DNA of 64,000 nt from Roseateles sp. (GTDB lineage Bacteria; Pseudomonadota; Gammaproteobacteria; Burkholderiales; Burkholderiaceae_C). Numbering within the stretch: the first letter of the stretch is position 1; every line of letters begins with the position of its first letter. Under the pieces are notes generated by a model that was not told the DNA's origin, made no database searches, and saw only the letters and a program-made list of their open reading frames with translations. The stretch is taken from assembly GCF_019237615.1 (NCBI RefSeq), contig NZ_JAFAGT010000059.1, positions 62,001 to 126,000 on the forward strand. Reading direction: 5' to 3'. Positions 54,479 to 64,000 of the stretch are shown in pieces. The translations under genes were made by a program, and so were the position numbers.

Positions 54479-55391
54479 CCGGCAGCCAGTCGTAGCCCTT
54501 GCCGTCGGCGCGAAGCCGGCCGATGCCGGGGAAGCTGACATGCGCGACGGCGACGTAGTAGCCGCCCTGGGCCGCCGCGGCGTAGGCCTTCTCGCGCGCA
54601 GGCGCTGCGGCCTTGGGGTCGGTGTCGAACTGGATGGTCACCGCGGGCTCCTTGAACTGCACCGCGGCCACGTGCATCAGGTCGCCCCAGAACATCATCT
54701 TCTGGCCCTTGCTCTCGGCCACGTAGTTGCTGTGGCCGGGCGTGTGGCCATAGGCCGGGAAGGCCTTGACGCCCGGCACGATCTCGACGCCGTCCGCGCT
54801 GCCGTCGAACGGCTTGAAGCGCCCCGTGTCGGCAAAGGCCTTGACGATGGCGGCGGTGGACTTGGCGCCATCGCTCTTGGCCACCTTCTCGGGCGCGAGC
54901 CAGAAGTCGGCATCGCGCTTGTCCAGACGCAGCATGGCGTTGGGGAAGGCGGCAGCGCCGCCGATGTGGTCGCCGTGCATGTGCGTGATGACGACCTCGT
55001 CGACCTGCTCAGGCGCATAGCCCGAGGCCTTGAGGTTGGCCAGCACGCGGCCGGCCGTGGGGCCGAACAGGCCGGCCGCCCCGGTGTCCACCAGCACGAT
55101 CTTGGCGCCGGTGTTGATCAGGTAGGCATTGACCGAGGTTTCCAGCGGCAGGCCCAGGTAGGCATGCTGCAGCGCGCGCAGTGTGTTGGGCACGGGCTGC
55201 TGCAGCAACTTGTCCACGGCCAGGTCCAGCGTGCCGTCGGACAGGGCCGTGATCTCGAAGTCGCCCAGCTGCAGGCGGTACCAGCCGGGCGCCTGGCCCT
55301 TGAGCTGCGGGCCGGCGGCGAGGGCCGGCGCGGCGCCCAGGCCAAGACCGAGGGCGAAGGCAAGGGCGGCGGTAAGCGGGCGACGGGGCAT
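54456..55391 (-). CDS. Exported metallo-beta-lactamase-fold hydrolase
   Basis: This 311-residue protein has a signal peptide ending APALAAG. The metallo-beta-lactamase fold is clear: LVDTGAAGLFG, the zinc motif THMHGDHIGG (HxHxDH), GHTPGHSNYV and FWGDLMHV. It belongs to the quorum-quencher/hydrolase-like branch; the substrate is unknown. GGAG lies before the ATG. The gene is divergent from the TonB receptor, and the sigma-54 control region lies in the gap between them, nearer the receptor. Confidence 0.88.
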   Translation of the reverse strand: MPRRPLTAALAFALGLGLGAAPALAAGPQLKGQAPGWYRLQLGDFEITALSDGTLDLAVDKLLQQPVPNTLRALQHAYLGLPLETSVNAYLINTGAKIVLVDTGAAGLFGPTAGRVLANLKASGYAPEQVDEVVITHMHGDHIGGAAAFPNAMLRLDKRDADFWLAPEKVAKSDGAKSTAAIVKAFADTGRFKPFDGSADGVEIVPGVKAFPAYGHTPGHSNYVAESKGQKMMFWGDLMHVAAVQFKEPAVTIQFDTDPKAAAPAREKAYAAAAQGGYYVAVAHVSFPGIGRLRADGKGYDWLPVNYSANR

Positions 55392-55506
55392 CGTGGGTCT
55401 CCGGGGGGTGGAAGGAAGACGGCGCAGGATACCGGCGCCCCGGCATCCCCGCAGCCCCTCGGGGATGGCTGTCTGCCCGCTGGACAGCGCCGGCGGCAGC
55501 GACTGA

Positions 55507-55524
55507 CTGGAATCCGGACAATGC
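55507..55524. promoter_or_regulatory. Candidate upstream activator site for the sigma-54 regulator (receptor copy)
   Basis: CTGGAATCCGGACAATGC matches 15 of 18 bases with CTGAATTCCGGACACTGC at 59493-59510. Measured from the shared TCCGGACA core, both lie exactly 82 bases before their sigma-54 promoters. A weaker shared ACGCC block occurs at the same offset further in (55536 and 59522). Confidence 0.65.
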
Positions 55525-55594
55525 CGGCCCCGCGGACGCCGAAACCGCGGGTTAGCTCGCAAGGGTTTGTCTGGGGTTCGCCCCATGTTGGCGC

Positions 55595-55609
55595 GGGCAC
55601 GGCTTTTGC
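55595..55609 (+). promoter_or_regulatory. Sigma-54 (-24/-12) promoter of the TonB receptor gene
   Basis: GGGCACGGCTTTTGC fits the sigma-54 consensus TGGCACG-N4-TTGC in all but the first base, with the invariant GG and GC ten bases apart. The start of transcription would lie near 55621. The leader then carries GACAACAAACCAGGAGACAAGCC before the ATG, very like the leader of the ABC operon. Confidence 0.85.
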
Positions 55610-55654
55610 GCTTTGGGGGGCTGGCACCCAAGACAACAAACCAGGAGACAAGCC

Positions 55655-57850
<2,196 letters not shown>

Positions 57851-57868
57851 GCCGCGACCGAGGACAGG

Positions 57869-57914
57869 CCCTGCAGACCGTCCGACGCGCAGCGACGGAC
57901 GGCGACCTGCAGGG
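57869..57914. promoter_or_regulatory. Stable hairpin covering the ribosome binding site of the sigma-54 regulator
   Basis: CCCTGCAG pairs with CTGCAGGG, and inside it CCGTCCG pairs with CGGACGG, around an 11-base loop. That gives a two-part stem of 15 pairs. The 3' arm includes the first part of AGGGAG, the ribosome binding site for the ATG at 57922. It could block translation of the regulator when transcribed from the receptor promoter, or simply end the receptor transcript; no T-run follows. Confidence 0.5.
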
Positions 57915-57921
57915 AGCCGGC

Positions 57922-59492
<1,571 letters not shown>

Positions 59493-59496
<4 letters not shown>

Positions 59497-59510
59497 ATTC
59501 CGGACACTGC
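59493..59510. promoter_or_regulatory. Candidate upstream activator site for the sigma-54 regulator (ABC operon copy)
   Basis: CTGAATTCCGGACACTGC overlaps the last codon of the regulator gene. Its TCCGGACA core lies 82 bases before the -24/-12 promoter at 59581. It matches the receptor-side copy at 15 of 18 positions and in spacing. Confidence 0.65.
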
Positions 59511-59580
59511 ACGGGTCCATAACGCCTCAAAACCTGGGGGCAACCCGGACGAAATCCGCCTCCGGCGCCACTTCCCCGCC

Positions 59581-59595
59581 GGGCACGGCCCTTGC
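59581..59595 (+). promoter_or_regulatory. Sigma-54 (-24/-12) promoter of the ABC transporter operon
   Basis: GGGCACGGCCCTTGC, followed by A, matches TGGCACG-N4-TTGCA except for the first base. GG and GC are ten bases apart. The start of transcription would be near 59607, and the leader includes GACAACGAACCACAGGAGACAAGCC before the ATG. Confidence 0.87.
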
Positions 59596-59657
59596 AAAAA
59601 GGGAAGACAGCGTCTGCCGACAGAGCAGATGACAACGAACCACAGGAGACAAGCCCC

Positions 59658-60848
59658 ATGCGCCCCACCATGCGCCGCTTTGCCCTCGCCGCCGCACTCG
59701 TGCTGCCCGGTATCGCGCCGGCCGCCGGCAACGAGATCCGCATCGCCCATGTCTACAGCAAGACCGGCCCGCTGGAGGCCTATGGCAAGCAGACGCAGAT
59801 CGGCCTGATGATGGGCCTGGACTACGCGACCGGCGGCACCATGACCGTCGCGGGCAAGAAGCTGGTCGTCATCGAGAAGGACGACCAGGGCAAGCCCGAC
59901 GTGGGCAAGAGCCTGCTGGCCGCCGCCTATGGCGACGACAAGGCCGACATCGCCGTCGGGCCCTCGTCCTCCGGCGTTGCACTGGCCATGCTGCCGGTGG
60001 CCGAGGAGTACAAGAAGATCCTGCTGGTGGAGCCGGCCGTGGCCGACTCCATCACCGGCGACAAGTGGAACAAGTACATCTTCCGCACCGGCCGCAACTC
60101 GTCGCAGGACGCCATCGGCAACGCCGTCGCGTCCGACATCCCGGGCCTCAGCATCGGCATCCTGGCCCAGGACTACGCCTTCGGCCGCGACGCCGTGAAG
60201 GCCTACAAGGAAGCGCTGAAGAAAGCCAAGATCGTCCACGAGGAATACCTGCCCACGGCGACGACGGACTTCACCGCTGGCATCCAGCGCCTGGTGGACG
60301 CACTGAAGGACAGGCCCGGGCCCAAGGTCATCGGCGTCGTCTGGGCCGGCGGCACGCCGCCCTTCGGTGCGCTGGCCGCGCTGGACCTGCAAAAGCGCTA
60401 CGGCATCGCCGTGGGCTCGGGCGGCAACATCCTGCCGGCCATGACGGCCTACAAGCAGTTCCCCGGCATGGAGGGCGCGACCTACTACTACTTCGGCATC
60501 CCGAAGAACCCGGTCAACGAATGGCTGGTGGCCAACCACTACAAGCAATACAAGCAGCCGCCCGACTTCTTCACGGCCGGCGGCATGAGCGCGGCCATCG
60601 CCCTCGTCGAGGCGTTGAAGAGGACCAACGGCGACACGGCGACCAACAAGCTCATCAAGACCATGGAGGGCATGAGCTTCGAGACGCCCAAGGGCAAGAT
60701 GACCTTCCGGCCCGAAGACCACCAGGCCATGCAGTCCATGTACCACTTCCGCATCAAGGCGGACCCGGCCTTCCCCTGGGGCGTGCCGGAGCTGGTGCGG
60801 GAGATCAAGCCCGAGGAAATGAACGTGCCCATCCGCAACAAGCGTTGA
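59658..60848 (+). CDS. ABC transporter periplasmic substrate-binding protein, Liv-type
   Basis: This 396-residue protein has a signal peptide ending APAAGN and the type-1 periplasmic binding fold of the branched-chain amino-acid (LivK/J) superfamily: IRIAHVYSKTGPLEAYGKQTQIGL at the start, AVGPSSSGVALAMLPVAEE, and ILAQDYAFGRDAVKAY. Related proteins also bind aromatic acids, amides or other organic acids, so a leucine-type ligand is not assured. AGGAG precedes the ATG. It is the first gene of a five-gene transport operon behind a sigma-54 promoter. Confidence 0.92.
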   Translation: MRPTMRRFALAAALVLPGIAPAAGNEIRIAHVYSKTGPLEAYGKQTQIGLMMGLDYATGGTMTVAGKKLVVIEKDDQGKPDVGKSLLAAAYGDDKADIAVGPSSSGVALAMLPVAEEYKKILLVEPAVADSITGDKWNKYIFRTGRNSSQDAIGNAVASDIPGLSIGILAQDYAFGRDAVKAYKEALKKAKIVHEEYLPTATTDFTAGIQRLVDALKDRPGPKVIGVVWAGGTPPFGALAALDLQKRYGIAVGSGGNILPAMTAYKQFPGMEGATYYYFGIPKNPVNEWLVANHYKQYKQPPDFFTAGGMSAAIALVEALKRTNGDTATNKLIKTMEGMSFETPKGKMTFRPEDHQAMQSMYHFRIKADPAFPWGVPELVREIKPEEMNVPIRNKR

Positions 60849-60864
60849 TGGCGGACGACGGCCC

Positions 60865-61608
60865 GTGCTCGAGACAAAGAACCTGACGATACGCTTCGGC
60901 GGCCATGTGGCCGTCGACGGCGTGTCCTGCGCCTTCCAGCCCGGCACGCTGACGGCCATCGTGGGCCCCAACGGCGCTGGCAAGACGACCTACTTCAACC
61001 TGATCTCGGGCCAGCTGCCCGCGAGCAGCGGCGAGGTCTGGCTGGACGGCGAGAACCTGACGGGCCAGCCCGCGCCGCTGCGTACGCGCCGCGGCCTCGG
61101 CCGGGCCTTCCAGCTGACGCAGCTGTTCGCCCACCTGACGGTGCTGGAGAACGTACGGCTGGCCGTGCAGGCACGCCACGGCAAGGGGCTGCGCATGCTG
61201 TCGGTGTGGCTGTCGCACCGCGAGCTGATAGCCGAGGCGCGGGCCATCCTGGAGCGCGTGCGCCTGGCTTCGCGCGCCGACGACCTCGCCGCCAGCCTGC
61301 CGCATGGCGACCAGCGCAAGCTGGAGGTGGCGATGCTGATCGCGCTTGCACCGAAGGTCTATCTGTTCGACGAGCCGACGGCCGGCATGAGCGTGGACGA
61401 GGTCCCAGTCGTGCTGGACCTGATCCGCGCGCTGAAGGCGGAGAAGAAGCACACGCTGCTGCTCGTGGAGCACAAGATGGACGTCGTGCGCGAGCTGGCC
61501 GACCGCATCATCGTGCTGCACCAGGGCAAGCTTGTCGCCGATGGCGACCCCGCCACCGTCATCGCCTCGCCCATCGTGCAAGAGGCCTACCTCGGGGTCG
61601 CGGCATGA
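60865..61608 (+). CDS. ABC transporter ATP-binding protein, LivG-type
   Basis: This 247-residue ATPase has Walker A GPNGAGKTT, a Q-loop region FQLTQLFAHLTVLENV, a signature-like SLPHGDQRKLEVAML, Walker B VYLFDEPTAGMS and the switch His in LLVEHKMD. The HGDQ signature replaces the more usual SGGQ/YGQQ, as in several Liv-type carriers of organic acids. It begins with GTG, because the ATG overlapping the previous stop is in another frame. Its stop overlaps the next ATG (ATGA). Confidence 0.93.
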   Translation: MLETKNLTIRFGGHVAVDGVSCAFQPGTLTAIVGPNGAGKTTYFNLISGQLPASSGEVWLDGENLTGQPAPLRTRRGLGRAFQLTQLFAHLTVLENVRLAVQARHGKGLRMLSVWLSHRELIAEARAILERVRLASRADDLAASLPHGDQRKLEVAMLIALAPKVYLFDEPTAGMSVDEVPVVLDLIRALKAEKKHTLLLVEHKMDVVRELADRIIVLHQGKLVADGDPATVIASPIVQEAYLGVAA

Positions 61609-62336
61609 ACCTGCTGACGTTGAAAGGCGTTCATACGCACGTCGGGGCGTATCACATCCTTCACGGCGTGGACCTCGAAGTGCCGATCGGCCAGGTGACC
61701 ATGCTGCTGGGCCGCAACGGCGCAGGCAAGACCAGCACGCTGCGCACGCTGATGGGCCTGTGGACGGCCAGCGCCGGTGCGGTCTCGTTCAAGGGCGAGG
61801 ACATCACCAAGCTCGCCACGCCCGACATCGCGGCGCAGGGCATCGCCTACGTGCCCGAGACCATGGGTATCTTCGGCGAGCTCAGCGTTGCGGAGAACCT
61901 GCTGCTGGCGGCCCGCGGCGCCAAGCGCATCGTCGACCTCGACGCCAAGCGCCTGGACTGGCTGTTCGGACTCTTCCCTGCGCTGAAGACCTTCTGGACC
62001 CACCCGGCCGGCAAGCTCAGCGGCGGGCAGAAGCAGATGCTGGCCGTCGCCCGCGCCATGATTGAGCCGCGCGAACTGCTGGTCATCGACGAGCCCAGCA
62101 AGGGGCTGGCCCCGGCCATCGTGCAGAACCTCATCACCGCGCTGCGCGAACTGAAGGGCACGCGGACGACGGTCCTGCTCGTCGAGCAGAACTTCCGCGT
62201 CGCCACCGAACTGGGCGACAGCGTGGCCGTCATGGACGACGGCCGCATCGTGCACCGCGGCGCGATGCGCGAGCTGATCGAAGACTCCGGCCTGCAGCAG
62301 CGCCTGCTGGGCCTCTCGCTGGCGGCCCACCAATGA
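61605..62336 (+). CDS. ABC transporter ATP-binding protein, LivF-type
   Basis: This 243-residue ATPase has Walker A GRNGAGKTS, signature LSGGQKQMLAVARAM, Walker B LLVIDEPSKGLAP and the switch region VLLVEQN. It pairs with the LivG-type subunit to drive transport through the two permeases that follow. ATGA overlaps on both sides indicate tight translational coupling. Confidence 0.94.
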   Translation: MNLLTLKGVHTHVGAYHILHGVDLEVPIGQVTMLLGRNGAGKTSTLRTLMGLWTASAGAVSFKGEDITKLATPDIAAQGIAYVPETMGIFGELSVAENLLLAARGAKRIVDLDAKRLDWLFGLFPALKTFWTHPAGKLSGGQKQMLAVARAMIEPRELLVIDEPSKGLAPAIVQNLITALRELKGTRTTVLLVEQNFRVATELGDSVAVMDDGRIVHRGAMRELIEDSGLQQRLLGLSLAAHQ

Positions 62337-63307
62337 AGCTCGACCCCCGCCCTCTTGCCCTGCTCGCCGCGCTGATGCTGCTGGCGTTGCCGCTGACCGG
62401 CAGCGCCAGCACCTGGCTCAACCTGACGCTGGCCGGCGTGGCCATGGGCCTCATCATCTTCGTCATCGCCTCGGGCCTGACGCTGGTCTTCGGACTGATG
62501 GACGTACTGAACTTCGGCCACGGCGTCTTCATCGCGCTGGGCGCCTTCATGGCGACCACCGTGCTGGCCGCATTGGCGCCCTGGACCGGCAGCCCCGACG
62601 TACTGGCCAACCTCGCCGCACTGGCCGCCGCCTGCCTCGCCGGCATGGGCATCGCGGCGGCCGTGGGCGTCGTGTTCGAGCGCGTGCTGGTGCGGCCCGT
62701 CTACGGCCAGCACCTGAAGCAGATCCTCATCACGATGGGCGGCATGATCATCGGCGAGGAGCTGATCAAGGCCAGCTGGGGCGCGCAGCTGATCCCGCTG
62801 CCGCTTCCCGACGCGCTGCGCGGCATCTTCCTGATCGGTGACGTGGCGGTGGAGAAGTTCCGCGTGCTGGCCATGGTCATCGGCCTCGTCGTACTGGTCG
62901 CGCTGCTGCTGGTGCTGAACCGCACCAAGATCGGCCTCCTGATCCGCGCCGGCGTGCAGGACCGCGAGATGGTGGAGGCGCTGGGCTACCGCATCAAGCG
63001 CCTCTTCGTCGGCGTCTTCGTCGCCGGCTCAGCGCTCGCGGGTCTGGGCGGCGTGCTCTGGGGCCTGGTGCAGCAGGGCGTCACGCCGCAGATCGGCGCC
63101 CAGGTCAACCTGCTGCTCTTCATCGTCATCATCATCGGCGGCCTGGGCTCGACGATTGGCTGCCTGGTCGGCGCGCTGCTGGTGGGCCTGGTGGCCAATT
63201 ACGTCGGCTTCCTGGCTCCGAAAGCGGCCCTCTTCTCCAACATCGGGCTGATGGTCGCCATTCTTCTCTGGCGCCCGCAAGGCCTCTACCCGGTGGGGGC
63301 GAAATGA
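62333..63307 (+). CDS. ABC transporter permease, LivH-type
   Basis: This 324-residue inner-membrane protein has about eight helices. It shows the LivH-type blocks GLTLVFGLMDVLNFGHG in the first third and GYRIKRLFVGVFVAGSALAGLGG in the last third, where it contacts the ATPase. It ends LLWRPQGLYPVG. It forms the membrane channel with the LivM-type subunit. The ATG overlaps the livF-like stop. Confidence 0.93.
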   Translation: MKLDPRPLALLAALMLLALPLTGSASTWLNLTLAGVAMGLIIFVIASGLTLVFGLMDVLNFGHGVFIALGAFMATTVLAALAPWTGSPDVLANLAALAAACLAGMGIAAAVGVVFERVLVRPVYGQHLKQILITMGGMIIGEELIKASWGAQLIPLPLPDALRGIFLIGDVAVEKFRVLAMVIGLVVLVALLLVLNRTKIGLLIRAGVQDREMVEALGYRIKRLFVGVFVAGSALAGLGGVLWGLVQQGVTPQIGAQVNLLLFIVIIIGGLGSTIGCLVGALLVGLVANYVGFLAPKAALFSNIGLMVAILLWRPQGLYPVGAK

Positions 63308-64000
63308 TGATCCGCACGCTGCTCTCCCACGACCTACCGCGCAGCCGCATCCTGGCCGCACTGTTGATCGCCTGTTTCGTCGGGCTGCTCGGCGCGCCCT
63401 TCATCTTCCCCGGCACGCAGGCGCTCAACGTCGCGGCCAAGATCCTGGTCTTCATCCTGCTCGTCGCCAGCTACGACCTGCTGCTGGGCTATACCGGCAT
63501 CGTCAGCTTCGCGCACACCATGTTCGTCGGCATCGGCGCCTACGGCATCGCGATCGCGTCGACGCGGCTGGGGCCGGACTGGGCATCGCTGGGCATCGGC
63601 TTCGTCGCAGCACTTGCGCTGAGCGCCGTTCTGGCCCTGGCCGTGGGCCTGGCCAGCCTGCGCGTGAAGGCCATCTTCTTCGCGATGATCACGCTGGCCG
63701 TGGCCTCGGCCTTCATGACGCTGTGCTCGCAGCTCAGCGACTTCACGGGCGGCGAGGACGGGCTCAACTTCCAGCTGCCTGAAGCACTGCGCCCGTCCAC
63801 CGAGTTCTTGGAGGAGCCGGTACTGGGCGTCATGCTCGACGGCCGGCTGCTGACCTACTACGGGCTCTTCGTCGCCGTCACGGCCCTCATCGTCGTGCTG
63901 CTGCGCATCGTCAACTCGCCATTCGGCCGCGTGCTGCAGGCCATACGCGAGAACGAGTTCCGCGCCGAGGCTATCGGCTACCGCCCCGTGGTCTACCGCA
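63304..64000 (+). CDS. ABC transporter permease, LivM-type, 3' end outside the window
   Basis: The gene opens with ATGATG overlapping the LivH-type stop codon and stays open to the right edge, giving 232 residues here. It has the LivM-type pattern YDLLLGYTGIVSFAHTMFVGIGAYG, then LAVGLASLRVKAIFFAMITLAVA, FTGGEDGLNF, and the cytoplasmic coupling loop RIVNSPFGRVLQAIRENEFRAEAIGY. LivM-type subunits usually end about 80-110 residues later. Genes after it, which might name the substrate, are not visible. Confidence 0.93.
   Translation, partial: MMIRTLLSHDLPRSRILAALLIACFVGLLGAPFIFPGTQALNVAAKILVFILLVASYDLLLGYTGIVSFAHTMFVGIGAYGIAIASTRLGPDWASLGIGFVAALALSAVLALAVGLASLRVKAIFFAMITLAVASAFMTLCSQLSDFTGGEDGLNFQLPEALRPSTEFLEEPVLGVMLDGRLLTYYGLFVAVTALIVVLLRIVNSPFGRVLQAIRENEFRAEAIGYRPVVYR

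Noticed and set aside
60847-60886. ATG overlapping the stop of the substrate-binding protein gene as start of the LivG-type ATPase.
   Set aside because: It is in a different frame and ends after twelve codons. The GTG at 60865 opens the ATPase frame.

Overview
This is a GC-rich (around 70 %), densely coding stretch of a bacterial chromosome. OxyR-KatG-Dps, PEP-CTERM/exosortase-type secreted proteins, LytS/LytTR two-component pairs, TonB receptors and Liv-type ABC transport together point to a betaproteobacterium of the order Burkholderiales, most likely the Roseateles/Pelomonas/Mitsuaria/Rubrivivax group. The placement is inferred from gene content, not from a marker gene. I see no rRNA, tRNA, CRISPR array, insertion sequence or phage gene.

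Layout. 1-11 kb: a cut acyltransferase, a hybrid PAS histidine kinase, a DUF488 protein, a WYL regulator, a VOC protein, head-to-head glpK/glpD, a DMT exporter, and a coupled UPF0149-phosphoesterase pair. 11.2-16.8 kb: a trehalose module (TonB receptor, MFS permease, trehalase) behind two LacI-type operators. 16.8-29.6 kb: a CPBP protease of the PEP-CTERM-associated type, an XRE regulator, a Tat-like amidohydrolase, a DUF2145/LplT-PlsC operon, tgt/yigZ/queA and recG. 29.6-37.2 kb: phosphofructokinase, a LytTR pair whose kinase is frameshifted, an esterase-like hydrolase, two divergent peptidyl-prolyl isomerase lipoproteins and panBC. 37.2-41.8 kb: a peroxide-defence block, oxyR-katG-dps-DJ-1. 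41.9-47.1 kb: a second LytS/LytTR operon, a chimeric gene remnant, a PEP-CTERM protein and prfC. 47-55.4 kb: secreted and envelope proteins of mostly unknown role.

55.5-64 kb holds the most striking unit. A TonB receptor and a Liv-type ABC operon flank a sigma-54 enhancer-binding regulator. Both transport units have a near-perfect -24/-12 promoter. Each also has an almost identical 18-bp upstream element exactly 82 bp before the promoter (measured from the conserved TCCGGACA core), and the two share similar leaders. This reads as one sigma-54-switched route across both membranes for an unknown small molecule. The ABC operon runs off the right edge, so any catabolic genes lie outside the window.

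A second unexpected signal is at 44.3-44.5 kb. There a decayed copy of the start of prfC is joined to a decayed copy of the end of the DJ-1/PfpI gene. Intact copies of these two genes lie on either side, in the order expected of an old tandem-duplication junction.
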